64,000 bases of DNA from Pseudomonas yamanorum (GCF_013386765.1 NZ_JACARE010000001.1:1-64000), one strand, 5' to 3'; numbered from the stretch's first letter, positions 39,201 to 47,962 are shown. Program-made: numbers and translations. The notes: generated from the letters alone by a model not told the origin.

Positions 39201-41392
39201 TACCGGGCCAAAAACCCGGCCAGGGTGCCGAATTGAAACGCTGGCTGATGGACAAGTTGCACACCCTGGACGAGCGCCGCCGAGTACTCGCGCAACCGCC
39301 AATACGCACCACGGCCGACACACAGACCAGCCGTTTACTGCGAGGGCCTGTCGCCAGCCGGCAGGCGGGTACGCCGCAACCGGCGTCAACACCGCACACC
39401 CGGGAAGTCCTGCAACTGCTGTTTCCCTCGTTGAGCGAACAACGCGTCGAACAGTTCATCGACAACGTCGACGCCCGGCAGATGCGTAGCGTGCTCAACC
39501 TGTTGACCACCGAGAAACAACAGTTGTACCACCGCCTGGAAGTGTGGAAACGCACGGCCACCGCCCACCCGAAAGACAGTCGCGCGTTTCGCCAGGAACG
39601 GGCCGCGCGGCACTTGCTCGCAGACAAGCTGTATCGCTGCTGGGAAGACCGCATGGCTGTGCACACCGACCCTTGGGGCAACGTCCAGAGCGGCGCGGAA
39701 CTGGACCTGCGGGGCCTGCTGCTGCCGGATATGCTGCCGGAGCTCACCACCGGCTTTGAGCACGTCACCAGCCTGACCATTGCCGATAACCGCTTCGGCG
39801 TGCTCCACGAACATTTCCTCAAGGGTTTCCCATCCCTGCGCGCGCTGGACCTGGGCTACAACGACCTGTCGAGGCTGCCCCAGGCCATTGGCGAAATGCG
39901 CTTTTTGCGCTACCTCAACCTGCGGGACAACCGCATCATGTTGCCTCCTTCGGAACGTCAGCGCCTGTCCCACCTGCGTCGCCTGGAGCACCTGCAACTG
40001 CAAAACAACCCCTTGGGCACCCCGCCGGACATCTCGCACCTGCCCAACCTGCGCGATCTGCTGCTGAGTCACACACAGATCACCCTGTGGCCTGCGGGCC
40101 TGTTTTCCCACCCGCGCAACCGCAGCTTCCTGCTCGACCTGCGAGGCAACGCCATCGAACAAGTGCCCGAGTGTGCGCGCGGCACACCCCAGGCAGAAAC
40201 CGTCGCCCGCACCCGCCTGGACCGCAACACCCTCGACCTCGACCACCGCCAGCGCTATGAAAGCTACCGCGTAGCCGCCGGGCTCGACCCCAACCGCACC
40301 TACGAGCCCAAGGGCGACAGCAGCTACTGGCTGGAAGCAATGGACCCGCAACTGCACGAACACCGCAAGACCTTATGGAATGCCCTGGAACAGGAGCACG
40401 GCTCACAAGGGTTGTTTGAGGTGCTCAAGTCCCTGGAGCGGGAAGAGTCGGTACAGACCGACGAGGATCAACAGCGGCTGGCGGTCAACCGCCCCGAACT
40501 GACGCAGCGGGTGTGGCAACTGATCCTCGCCGCCAGTGTCGACAGCGACCTGCGCGACACCTTGTTCAAGCTGTCGAGTTTCCCGGGATTGTGCGCCGAC
40601 GGCGGTGCGCAGATTTTCAATGACATGGGTATCGAAGTCCTCGCCACCGAGGCTCGGCGCTACTCGCTGACGGACGAAGAACGGGCTGGCAGGCTGGTGA
40701 CCCTGGCCAAGGGCCGGGCGCACATGAAGCATCTGGGGGAAGTCATTCAAGAAGACATCGCCCAGCGTCTGCGGCCCGAGAACGAAGGCGGCCAAGGCCT
40801 GCGCCTGCGCTCCGACGTGCGCGACGGCGTGCCGGGAGAGGTCGATGAAGTTGAAGTCTACCTGGCCTACCAGACCTCCCTGGCGCAGAAGCTCGACTTG
40901 CCCTGGCTGTCGGACCACATGCTTTATCGCCTGACCGCCGATGTGCCGCAGGCGCGCATCGACGAGGCGTACCAGACCGTGCTGGAAATGGCCGAAGGTG
41001 ATGGGTTGGTGAACCAGATGCTGCTTGAGCCCTACTGGGAACAGTACCTGCGCGACAGCCATGACGGTGAGTATCGGGACAACGAGCAACGCTGCACCGA
41101 GCAGTTTTTAAAGCTGGATGAACTGCAGGACACACAACACCAGTGGGCGCGCGCTCAGGACCCGGCGCAAAAAGAGTTGCTGAGCCAATCGCTCAAGCAC
41201 CTCGCCGAAGCACTGGAGGTGCCTGACCGTGTGGTATTTTCCCGCCAGCCAATGTCCGACGACCTCTACAACAGGCTGCTCAACGATCTGGGCTACAAAG
41301 AGAAGGAATGGATGCGACGCCTGACGCGCGAAGCGCTGGCCAGGGCCACGGGGCTGAGCAACCGCGAGGCAGTGGCGTCCACCCGGCTCTGA
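36293..41392 (+). CDS. NEL-type E3 ubiquitin ligase-like effector with LRRs
   Basis: This 1699-residue protein combines a long dermonecrotic-toxin-like N-terminal region, a hydrophobic segment near 440-470, leucine-rich repeats at about 1137-1292 (LRALDLGYNDLSRLP, LRYLNLRDNRI, LEHLQLQNNPLG) and a C-terminal NEL domain. The NEL catalytic motif CxD is visible as Cys1434-Ala-Asp1436 in FPGLCADGGAQIF, followed by the helical MGIEVLATEA. In IpaH and SspH effectors this domain is an E3 ubiquitin ligase acting on host proteins, with the LRRs choosing the target. All elements needed for activity appear intact. There is no signal peptide and no secretion genes nearby, so the export route is unknown. 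A second large toxin-like gene at 2134-7737 shares part of its architecture. Confidence 0.85.
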   Translation: MSDLPGADFQGTHYLLIKNTLPPWIKGAALDRVRALKTARPLNVAPTPALKTAIAEHWQNQSAVDQKFRDLNDVQAFAEPLLKSALAHYGEIDVRNTFLRLYSKAELAWWVHDSSNAVVSRTVSLLDAALHNFAASDSFVDYAFLSAEDARGQRDVLNLRHRTSGASLTADTFKTLCRQLNIGAHYQARLQEALGFNNAALARTVRDATIRSQKSALTVAAHLALIHGHMRPDAHQATLKLVAGQSDAHLDGRPLGAYTVHLMNSALSGIVLFCATPGTEMPVGRLIVYVPEDPEHPLKEYPSPIAFVQELTRQLRDSPRYQRFFSQFVAQGERGHFFANLNARLSTVRWHQKAPTDPGPTWKDTPVSNPNLQFRLQHIADDYQNRSSNPGENDLWHYRFRITLNKVLNDAREIAVSTALADRHARWAWWDNLEKILSDLLNAALLVATPFVPVLGELMLVYSAYQIADEVFTGIVDWAEGQRLEAFEHLMDVVDSVLQFAAFGAASTLGQAARLKLSSFVEGLKPVTTADGHTRLWNPDLTPYTLKNIALAADAKPDARGLYSHQDQLILPLDNQHVEVRQTDDNGQHRIRHPRRPDAYHPKVSFNGHGAFVHEAEQPRRWDSTLLMRRLGPRTQAFSDLELQQVRRISATDEDQLRGLYVYNRPPPPLLETTLKRHEAYHTAKTAAGTLRTGTPLPDDPSSAWFEQTVTELQGWPENAALQVFARTDLAGGSRTYTKPDATPSATLKISLGQVMSGQLPERVLGFLDEEAIRTLLGRDVPRAERVQALRDQLADYVQTQTDDIGQYVHQINQQSADPQVRLLQRQLPGLDPTLARTVLDTATHTERQTLSEQHVPLRLLNQAEELNFVQHANQAYAGLYPSWPLTPDTERMVLNTLKLHSDAFADLHLEVREQTPDGPLRCEAGPADAAQQRILVRKNNHGYELFDQAHQRLHTLDTLYESLLHAVTVPGQKPGQGAELKRWLMDKLHTLDERRRVLAQPPIRTTADTQTSRLLRGPVASRQAGTPQPASTPHTREVLQLLFPSLSEQRVEQFIDNVDARQMRSVLNLLTTEKQQLYHRLEVWKRTATAHPKDSRAFRQERAARHLLADKLYRCWEDRMAVHTDPWGNVQSGAELDLRGLLLPDMLPELTTGFEHVTSLTIADNRFGVLHEHFLKGFPSLRALDLGYNDLSRLPQAIGEMRFLRYLNLRDNRIMLPPSERQRLSHLRRLEHLQLQNNPLGTPPDISHLPNLRDLLLSHTQITLWPAGLFSHPRNRSFLLDLRGNAIEQVPECARGTPQAETVARTRLDRNTLDLDHRQRYESYRVAAGLDPNRTYEPKGDSSYWLEAMDPQLHEHRKTLWNALEQEHGSQGLFEVLKSLEREESVQTDEDQQRLAVNRPELTQRVWQLILAASVDSDLRDTLFKLSSFPGLCADGGAQIFNDMGIEVLATEARRYSLTDEERAGRLVTLAKGRAHMKHLGEVIQEDIAQRLRPENEGGQGLRLRSDVRDGVPGEVDEVEVYLAYQTSLAQKLDLPWLSDHMLYRLTADVPQARIDEAYQTVLEMAEGDGLVNQMLLEPYWEQYLRDSHDGEYRDNEQRCTEQFLKLDELQDTQHQWARAQDPAQKELLSQSLKHLAEALEVPDRVVFSRQPMSDDLYNRLLNDLGYKEKEWMRRLTREALARATGLSNREAVASTRL

Positions 41393-41419
41393 CCTGCTCC
41401 ATGTGCCAAACCTGCTCCA

Positions 41420-41515
41420 TGTGGCGAGGGGGCTTGTCCCCCGTTGGGTTGCGAAGCGGCCCCAAAAAACGGGAGTGCTGCGCACTCCAACGGGGGACAA
41501 GCCCCCTCACCACAA
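41420..41515. repeat. REP inverted pair
   Basis: TGTGGCGAGGGGGCTTGTCCCCCGTTGGG (in two parts, arms 41420-41448) and the complementary arm ending at 41515 form a long hairpin after the NEL gene. The 14-base ACCTGCTCCATGTG occurs twice just before it. It separates the NEL gene from the convergent fimbrial operon. Confidence 0.85.
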
Positions 41516-41571
41516 AAGCTCCCTCTCCACTTAGCGCCCTCACCACAAGGGCTGATCACCGTAATCAGTTA

Positions 41572-42072
41572 TCAGGGCCGCAACGCATCAAACATCAACT
41601 GCACACTGCCGTAATACTCCCCCGCCAGATACCCGCCTTCCGGCTCCATGGCTGTGATCACCAGTGGCACCCGCAACCCCACCCGGGCCTGTTCCTCTGC
41701 CACCACCGTGGTCTCCGTCAAGCCAAGCTCCTGCCCGTTGAAGCTCACATTCAGTGCAATTGAATCGAACCCGTTGAACAATGAAGGCAGCGCCCCCAAC
41801 CGCGCCGAGATGCCACCGGAAATATTCTTCACATCGAAGTTTTCCCGTAACGGCGCCAGGGTTCGGGTGACGGTATTCCAGTGCATGCGCTGATCGCGCT
41901 CAAGGAAGACCGGGTTTACCGGCAGCACATAAAAATCATTGCCGGGAATCTGGATCGACACCTCAAACGTATGCTCGTCGCGCACCGCCAGGACCTCGGT
42001 GCACACCAGCCCCAATGCCGCCAGCAGCATCCCGGCCACGAGCCACCTGAACATCCTAGTACTACTGCTCAT
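41572..42072 (-). CDS. CS1-type fimbrial subunit, minor
   Basis: The 166-residue protein has a signal peptide (FRWLVAGMLLAALGLVCTEVLA) and the CS1/CblA fimbrial subunit pattern: an N-terminal extension (VSIQIPGNDFYVLPVNP), MHWNTVTRTLAPLRENFDVKN resembling the major subunit at 47963-48460 (DYNTITGNLNTLRAVYDVKN), and a C-terminal strand ending in VQLMFDALRP. It is the last gene of the fimbrial operon and its ATG overlaps the chaperone stop (TGATG). It may be a minor pilin or an alternative major one. Confidence 0.8.
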   Translation of the reverse strand: MSSSTRMFRWLVAGMLLAALGLVCTEVLAVRDEHTFEVSIQIPGNDFYVLPVNPVFLERDQRMHWNTVTRTLAPLRENFDVKNISGGISARLGALPSLFNGFDSIALNVSFNGQELGLTETTVVAEEQARVGLRVPLVITAMEPEGGYLAGEYYGSVQLMFDALRP

Positions 42073-42812
42073 CAGCCTTTGACCTCATGATTTTTTTGCC
42101 CGCTGCCTTCCACCAGGTTGAAGCGGTACACCCGGCCCGGCTCCTTGTCGAAGGTGAACGCCCGCCCCGGCAATACATGGTTCTTGGTCACCGGCCGGCA
42201 CTCCTGAGGGTTGGCCACAGAACAATCCTTGAACTCATCCACCACCACCACGCTGTTGCCACGGTTGCTCAGCACATACCGGTTGGCACTGTCATCGATG
42301 CGCGAGTCAAAGCGGGTGTTTTGGGGACGCACGAAAAACACCGTGCCGTAGCCCGCCAGCACATTGACCCCGGCCGACAAGGACGCGCGGTAGGCATCGC
42401 GCTCCTCAGCGGAAACCGCAAATTCGTCCTCTTTTTCCGGGACCACCGGCACGAAGCGCACCCGGAAGTAACGCTCGTTGTCCCGCGCTCCCATAAACAA
42501 CAGGCGGCTGCCCTGCATGCCGTTGGACGGCACGATCAGACGGGCCGGGCTGGCCATCAGACCGTCGCGGGCATTGCCGTCGGCCTGGCTTTTGAGGGGC
42601 ACTTCTTCGGCGGCGCCATCGGCGTTGTAGAGGATTTCCATGATGTTGATCTTGACGAAGGCGGTGCTGTCGCCACCGTTGAACACCCGTTTCAAATAGG
42701 TGCTTTTATCGCCGTCCAGGTAGTCGTAGACCACCCCCACATTGATGTTCGGCCCGGCAACCGCCAGGGGCATGAACACACCAAAACCAATCGCTGCCAA
42801 TAGAGTTTTCAT
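42072..42812 (-). CDS. Fimbrial chaperone (CblB/CfaA-like)
   Basis: The 246-residue periplasmic protein has a cleavable leader (KTLLAAIGFGVFMPLAVAG) and the two-domain pattern of alpha-fimbrial chaperones, with TAFVKINIMEILYN, ARLIVPSNGMQGSRLLFMGARDNERYFRVRFVPV as the G1-strand region, and a C-terminal lobe with RFDSRIDD and LPGRAFTFDKEPG. It should bind and hold subunits in the periplasm. Two ATG codons compete; the second (42812) has AAGG at better distance than the first (42818). It follows two tip-adhesin genes, whereas in CS1/Cbl operons the chaperone usually comes first. Confidence 0.85.
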   Translation of the reverse strand: MKTLLAAIGFGVFMPLAVAGPNINVGVVYDYLDGDKSTYLKRVFNGGDSTAFVKINIMEILYNADGAAEEVPLKSQADGNARDGLMASPARLIVPSNGMQGSRLLFMGARDNERYFRVRFVPVVPEKEDEFAVSAEERDAYRASLSAGVNVLAGYGTVFFVRPQNTRFDSRIDDSANRYVLSNRGNSVVVVDEFKDCSVANPQECRPVTKNHVLPGRAFTFDKEPGRVYRFNLVEGSGQKNHEVKG

Positions 42813-42844
42813 AACCATTTACCTTGTTGAATTGAATGCTCGCC

Positions 42845-44059
42845 CTAGACTTCCGAATCCCAGATCAAAGTGGCGGTACCGGCGTAGCGATCTGGCGCGC
42901 CGGGCACAAACAGCGGGGCAACGTCGCTGGCGGGAATGTCGAAATGCAGAGTGCCGGGCCGGCGCTCCACGTAATGGATCGGCTTGAACAACCGGGTGGT
43001 GCTGCCATCCAGCAACAAGGGCTGCCGGTTGACCCGTTGACCCGTTTCATCACCAATCCCGCCGGGCAGGCTGACGGCAATGTTCAACGGCACCATTTCA
43101 CCCGACGCGGCTTGCAGGCCGCACGTGTTGCCCATGGGGAACTGGCACTCCAACTGCATCTTGAAGCGTCCCGACGACCAGATATTGAAGGTCTGGTCAC
43201 GGAACAGCCGCGTGGGCCGACGGCCCTGTTGCACCCAGGATTGCCAGCCGCCCTGGGGGATAAGCTCGATGCGGTCGCCACCGGGGGGAATCTCGACCTT
43301 GAAGATGTGATCGACATCCAGGGTGAAATTGAAGGTCAGTGTCTCGTCGTTGGGAATCATGAGGTCGCCAAAGTCGAAATCCTGATTCGGCCCGAGGGAA
43401 AAACTGACGGCGCCACGGTACTGCCCCGCCGCCATGCTCAGCGGGTTTGGGGTGCGCAGTTCGTAGGCGTATTCAAAGTTGGCGTAATAGAGACGGGGCA
43501 CGTCCACGATCGCATCCAAACTGCACACACCCGCCCCTTCCGGAACGAGCCAGAACCACAGAGCGTAAGAGCTGCTTCCCGTAAACATTCCAGTACGCCC
43601 GCAAGGCGCCGGAGGATTGCCAAAGGTATAGGGCCCCCATGAACGTGTGCCTCCAACAATCGTGTCATAACGATTGCCGATCCCGGCAATACGCATCTGC
43701 ACCGTTTCCCGCTCGCCCTTGTCTGACACCACCTCAAAACTGCGCCAGTCGGACGGCACCTTGAACATCACCCCTTGCCGTGTCTCGGCACCTACCAGAA
43801 TCGGCGCGTTCGCGGTGAAGTTGATATCCCAGGTGCGGATACTGAGAATGCCCAACTGCTCACACCGCGCAGGGATGTGCCCCGGGCAAATACCACTTTG
43901 CGGGGTGGTGTTGGTGAACTTGTTCAAGGTCGGATTGGTCGGGTCCGGCCGAAATTCAGCGGTGATTTCCTGAACGGCGGCCTGGGCAAAAACGCTGGCC
44001 AGACTCAGGGCAACGCCTGTCAGTGCCTGGCGCAATCCGCGATACATGATTTTTTTCAT
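42845..44059 (-). CDS. CblD-like fimbrial tip adhesin, second copy
   Basis: The 404-residue protein has a signal peptide, an N-terminal receptor-binding part, and a C-terminal pilin domain ending in TATLIWDSEV. From about residue 255 it is very similar to the adhesin encoded just upstream (LPGGIGDETGQRVNRQPLLL against LPFGIGDESGQAVNRKPLLL), but the first 230 residues differ greatly. This suggests a tandem duplication with change of binding specificity. The ATG at 44059 lies two bases after the upstream gene's stop, and its ribosome binding site is inside that gene's last codons. Confidence 0.88.
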   Translation of the reverse strand: MKKIMYRGLRQALTGVALSLASVFAQAAVQEITAEFRPDPTNPTLNKFTNTTPQSGICPGHIPARCEQLGILSIRTWDINFTANAPILVGAETRQGVMFKVPSDWRSFEVVSDKGERETVQMRIAGIGNRYDTIVGGTRSWGPYTFGNPPAPCGRTGMFTGSSSYALWFWLVPEGAGVCSLDAIVDVPRLYYANFEYAYELRTPNPLSMAAGQYRGAVSFSLGPNQDFDFGDLMIPNDETLTFNFTLDVDHIFKVEIPPGGDRIELIPQGGWQSWVQQGRRPTRLFRDQTFNIWSSGRFKMQLECQFPMGNTCGLQAASGEMVPLNIAVSLPGGIGDETGQRVNRQPLLLDGSTTRLFKPIHYVERRPGTLHFDIPASDVAPLFVPGAPDRYAGTATLIWDSEV

Positions 44060-44061
44060 TT

Positions 44062-45324
44062 CTAGACTTCCGAATCCCAAATTACAGTGGCGGTACCCGA
44101 GTAACGATCAGGCGCCCCCGGCAACAACATCGGTTCCATCGCGCTGGCCGGGATTTCAAAATGCAGGGCGCCAGGTCGACGCTCCACGTAGCGGGTCGGG
44201 CCGAACACTCGGGTGCCGCTGCCTTCGAGCAGCAACGGCTTGCGGTTAACCGCCTGGCCACTTTCATCGCCAATCCCGAACGGCAGGCTCACGGCAATGT
44301 TCAACGGCACCGTTTCCCCCGTCGCCGCCTGCAGGCCGCAGGTATTGCCCATGGGGAACTGGCATTGCAGTTCCATCTTGAAGCGCCCGGAAGACCAGAT
44401 ATTGAAGGTCTGGTCGCGGAACAGCCGCGTGGGCCGGCGCCCCTGGCTCAGCCATGCTTGCCAGCCGCCTTGGGGCACCAACTCGACCTTGTTACCGCCC
44501 GGCGGCAATTCGATCTTGAGCAGGTGCTGCACATCCAGGGTGAAATTCAGGGTCAGCTCGTTGTCGTTGGGTAGCATGACGTCGCCCAGGTCGAAGTCTT
44601 TTCCCGGGCCGACGGTGTACGTCAGGCTGCCTGTGTACTCTCCGGTGGACATCCCTAATGGGTTGGGCGTGACCAGCTCATAGGCAAAGCTCACCCTCTC
44701 ATAACTCAACGAGGCAAGATTGAACCGCGCCTGCCGGGCACACACCGCCTCCACCGGCGTCAGCCAGAAATAGGTGAAGCTGAAATTCCCCCTCGAACCA
44801 TTTGAGAGCAGCCGGCAGGGGGGCGCCGCACTTGTCGTCCAGTTTGACCCGGTCCACAACATGTCGTGAGCCTGAAAGTCCGACACGCCACCGCCAACAA
44901 GATTGACAACGTCGTCCGGCAAACGAACCGTTGAACCAAACCCGGAAATACGCACGCGAACGGTTTCAGTCGCACCGGTTTCGCTGCGCACGACGGTCAA
45001 ATCACGCCACTGGGCCGGAACATTCAACATTGCTCCCTGCCGGGGTGACGGGTGAAAAGCAGCAATGGCAGCAGAAGACGTGAATACCAGCGACGGCGCC
45101 AAACTGAACATTCCCGCCAACTCGCACGCAAGAATGTTGACGGAGCAATAACCCGTTGAGGGCGTTTTGTTTTCAAAAATATTCAGATGAGGCTTGGCAG
45201 GGTCTGGCTTGAACTCAGCGCGGATCTCCATTACCGCCGCCGCGACCGGCAGTGCAAGGCCGCCCAGTACACTGCCCATAAGACAGAGAAATACCAGGTT
45301 CACCTCACCACATGGTTTGTTCAT
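44062..45324 (-). CDS. CblD-like fimbrial tip adhesin, first copy
   Basis: This 420-residue protein belongs to the CfaE/CblD tip-adhesin family: signal peptide (VFLCLMGSVLGGLALPVAAA), an N-terminal adhesin domain of about 230 residues with several cysteines, and a C-terminal pilin domain with QGGWQAWLSQGRRPTRLF and TCGLQAATGETVPLNIAVSL. It should sit at the tip of the fimbria and start its assembly. The ATG at 45324 is nine bases downstream of a GTG alternative (45333) and directly follows the usher stop. It pairs with a second adhesin gene immediately downstream. Confidence 0.88.
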   Translation of the reverse strand: MNKPCGEVNLVFLCLMGSVLGGLALPVAAAVMEIRAEFKPDPAKPHLNIFENKTPSTGYCSVNILACELAGMFSLAPSLVFTSSAAIAAFHPSPRQGAMLNVPAQWRDLTVVRSETGATETVRVRISGFGSTVRLPDDVVNLVGGGVSDFQAHDMLWTGSNWTTSAAPPCRLLSNGSRGNFSFTYFWLTPVEAVCARQARFNLASLSYERVSFAYELVTPNPLGMSTGEYTGSLTYTVGPGKDFDLGDVMLPNDNELTLNFTLDVQHLLKIELPPGGNKVELVPQGGWQAWLSQGRRPTRLFRDQTFNIWSSGRFKMELQCQFPMGNTCGLQAATGETVPLNIAVSLPFGIGDESGQAVNRKPLLLEGSGTRVFGPTRYVERRPGALHFEIPASAMEPMLLPGAPDRYSGTATVIWDSEV

Positions 45325-45333
45325 GGCAATCAC

Positions 45334-47853
45334 TTAACCCGCCCTCGCTGTGTTCGGGGAGGTCTCGGCCAACGTGTCCGGCGTGCAACGCAAGTCCCCG
45401 ATCATCAACACATTGTTTTCACTGCGGGCGTTGGCCGTGTCCAGGCGGAACTGGCACAGCAACTGGTTGCCATGGCGCACTTCCAGGGTCGGCGAGCCGG
45501 CGTTCATTTCCATGGAGAAAAACCCGTCCACCTCGCTCACCCCGCGGCTGGCGTGGTTGATGATGTGGTGGCCCTTGAGCGGCTGGCCCTGGGGGTCGAT
45601 CAGCCGACCGAGCACCGTCAGGGTGCGCATCACGCTGACCTTACGGTAATCCACGCCGCCCTTGTTCATGTGGTAGGCAATGCGGGGCGGCTGGATGGTC
45701 GCCGCCGGCCCGTGGTTACCGTGGAAGTCGAAGCTCACCGAGCTGTTCTTGTAGGCCGTGAGCGGGATGAAGTTGCGGCCCGGCTTGAGCACGGTGTCGC
45801 CACCGGTGAGGTCGTCGGCGTGGAGGACGATGTCGTCGACGTCGGACTCGACATCAATGATCATCCCCGCGCCGCGCCCGTGGTGCTGGCTGGTAAGGAC
45901 CATCTTTTGCCCGCCCACGGCGAACGTGTTGTCCAGATTGAGGCCACCGGTGAGGTTGCCGTTGAACGAGGAGCGCTGGAAAAACCCATCGCCGTACAGG
46001 CCGTCAGTCTGGAAGCTGGCCATGCCCGACAGCCCTGCGCCATACACATCGGCCAGGGCCGTGGCGGATACGCTTTGCAGGAAGTGGCCTTGCAGGTCGC
46101 GACGGTAGGTCAGCGAACCGTTGTTGTCGCGCCCCCCCTCGCGGGCGGTGCGGGTGCCGATACTGCCCGACCAGTGCTCCCCCGGCCCCCCGAGGGCCAG
46201 GCTCATGCTGAAGTCGATACCGCGATTGCGCTGGCTGCCACTGCTGAAACTGCCGGGGCGGTCAAACAGCGACAGGCGCCAGTTGGCATCGCTGCCAAAC
46301 AAAAAGGTGCGCTGGTTCCACCCCAGGTCCACGCCGACGCCCTCGGTGTTACCCGTGCTGTGGGACACCCGGGTACTCAGGGAATTCTTGGCGTCAAGGC
46401 GATGGTTGAGGGACAGCGAGGAGTTGCTGGTCTGCCCGGTAAAGGTTCGGGCATGACGAATGCGGGTGCCGTCGGGCAGGGTGTCATAGCTGTCGCGGGT
46501 GTCCAGCCAACTGCGGGTGTGGTTGAACACGATGCTGCCGGAACGGTAAGCGTAGAGTCCGTTGAGGTCGACACCGGTGCCGTAGGTTTCGGTCTGGTAG
46601 ATGTTGGCGTACAGGCTGGCGGTTTCGGCCAGGCTCCAGTCGATGGAGGTGCCCAGTTGCAGCGTGTCCTGCACCTGGCGCCCCGACAAGCCGAGAATCA
46701 CCCGGGGATGGGCCAGGTAATTGATCGACGCACCGGCGGTCAGCTGGTCGCCGGACTGGCGTTCCCAGTTACTGAGCAAACCGCTTTCACGCCCGGCAAA
46801 CAGGTTGTAGCGCCAGCGCTCATCGTGGTTGCGCCAGTTGTTGGGCTTGTACACCAGCTCCGAGGTGGTGCTGGTGACGATGCCATCCTCCAGCAGGCGC
46901 ACTTCCACCTCGTAAATGCCGCCGGGCAAGGAGCGAGTGTCGAGGCTCTGCAAACCGGCCGCCACCTGTTGGGTATTGATCAGCAGCCCATTGCGCAAAA
47001 TCTCCACCGCGCCCTGGCGGTTAGCGGTGACGTAGATCGGGTAGACGCTGGGCTTTGGGTTGTTGACCGCCAGGCTGTCGGAGCTGCCATACATCACGCC
47101 GATGGTGGTGTCGGGAGCAGAACCGAACGTACGGATCTGGCGGGTAAGGCCTTCGGAACTGGGGGTGAAATAGCCCAGGCGGAAAAAATTACCCTCCAGC
47201 TCACGCTGGGTGTAGAGCTCGTAAACAGAGTGGTACAGCTTGTTTTCGTCGGGGCCGCCGAGGCGCGAGAACTGCATGTTCAGCGCCTGGCTCCAGTTGC
47301 CCAGGCTGCTGCTGGCCTCCAGGCCATAACGCCCGCCCAACGCCTCGCCCTGGCCACCGTTGAGGTTCAACTGGTTACGTACGATCAGGCCATGGCTGCC
47401 ATCGGCGGGCAAGTCGTAGTAGCGGCGAGCTTCAATTTCACGCTCGGCGCTTTCAGTGAGCAAAGAAACCAGCGAGTTTTCCAGGTTGTAGTGCACCGCC
47501 AGCAAGCCCTCCGGGCAGTTGCGCTCACAGGCACCCAGTGCCACACCCTGCTTGAGGTAAGCGTCCCAGGTATCGTGCTGGTGGGGTTTTAATGAACTTT
47601 CCTGATGGTCGGTAAAATTCAGCAAGGTCAGGCGATCGTCTCGAGACAGGACAACCATCGCCTCACCAATAAAATGTTGGTCCAGTTCCACCCGTACTGC
47701 CAGGGGCACGTCAAAGAAGTGTTCTTCAAAGTCTGCCGGCAAGCCTTTGGCTTGAGCCAACAAACTTCTGGGTGTTGTACCGCCGGGAGCGGCCCATGCA
47801 CTTGCGCACATCAATAAGGCAAGCGCTGCCGCGATGGGAGTCATCGGGAACAT
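45334..47853 (-). CDS. Alpha-fimbrial outer-membrane usher (CblC/TcfC-like)
   Basis: The 839-residue protein begins with a signal peptide (MTPIAAALALLMCASAWAA) and has the pattern of CS1-type ushers: a periplasmic N-terminal part with PADFEEHFFDVPLAVRVELD, then a long region of alternating strands (the outer-membrane barrel), a plug-like region, and a C-terminal part with RLIDPQGQPLKGHHI and EVDGFFSMEMNAGSPTLEVRHG. It translocates chaperone-bound subunits and assembles the fimbria. The ATG at 47853 is used instead of a TTG at 47868. It is the second gene in the operon, preceded by the major pilin. Confidence 0.9.
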   Translation of the reverse strand: MFPMTPIAAALALLMCASAWAAPGGTTPRSLLAQAKGLPADFEEHFFDVPLAVRVELDQHFIGEAMVVLSRDDRLTLLNFTDHQESSLKPHQHDTWDAYLKQGVALGACERNCPEGLLAVHYNLENSLVSLLTESAEREIEARRYYDLPADGSHGLIVRNQLNLNGGQGEALGGRYGLEASSSLGNWSQALNMQFSRLGGPDENKLYHSVYELYTQRELEGNFFRLGYFTPSSEGLTRQIRTFGSAPDTTIGVMYGSSDSLAVNNPKPSVYPIYVTANRQGAVEILRNGLLINTQQVAAGLQSLDTRSLPGGIYEVEVRLLEDGIVTSTTSELVYKPNNWRNHDERWRYNLFAGRESGLLSNWERQSGDQLTAGASINYLAHPRVILGLSGRQVQDTLQLGTSIDWSLAETASLYANIYQTETYGTGVDLNGLYAYRSGSIVFNHTRSWLDTRDSYDTLPDGTRIRHARTFTGQTSNSSLSLNHRLDAKNSLSTRVSHSTGNTEGVGVDLGWNQRTFLFGSDANWRLSLFDRPGSFSSGSQRNRGIDFSMSLALGGPGEHWSGSIGTRTAREGGRDNNGSLTYRRDLQGHFLQSVSATALADVYGAGLSGMASFQTDGLYGDGFFQRSSFNGNLTGGLNLDNTFAVGGQKMVLTSQHHGRGAGMIIDVESDVDDIVLHADDLTGGDTVLKPGRNFIPLTAYKNSSVSFDFHGNHGPAATIQPPRIAYHMNKGGVDYRKVSVMRTLTVLGRLIDPQGQPLKGHHIINHASRGVSEVDGFFSMEMNAGSPTLEVRHGNQLLCQFRLDTANARSENNVLMIGDLRCTPDTLAETSPNTARAG

Positions 47854-47894
47854 GAAAGAAATACTCAACTTTCTAACGACCAGATCAATAAAGA

Positions 47895-47955
47895 CCGATC
47901 GACCGGCAAGTGCCCTGTCGATCGGAAAAGGCTAAGAAGCAACGCGCTTTCTTAG
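47895..47955 (-). promoter_or_regulatory. Two hairpins between major pilin and usher
   Basis: On the minus strand CTAAGAA-N10-TTCTTAG (47955-47932) follows the pilin stop, and CCGATCGAC-N13-GTCGATCGG (47925-47895) follows that, trailed by TCTTTATT. Such stems after a major pilin gene commonly protect its mRNA and cause partial termination, so that pilin is made in excess over usher and tip. This is inference from position. Confidence 0.6.
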
Positions 47956-47962
47956 TTACCCG

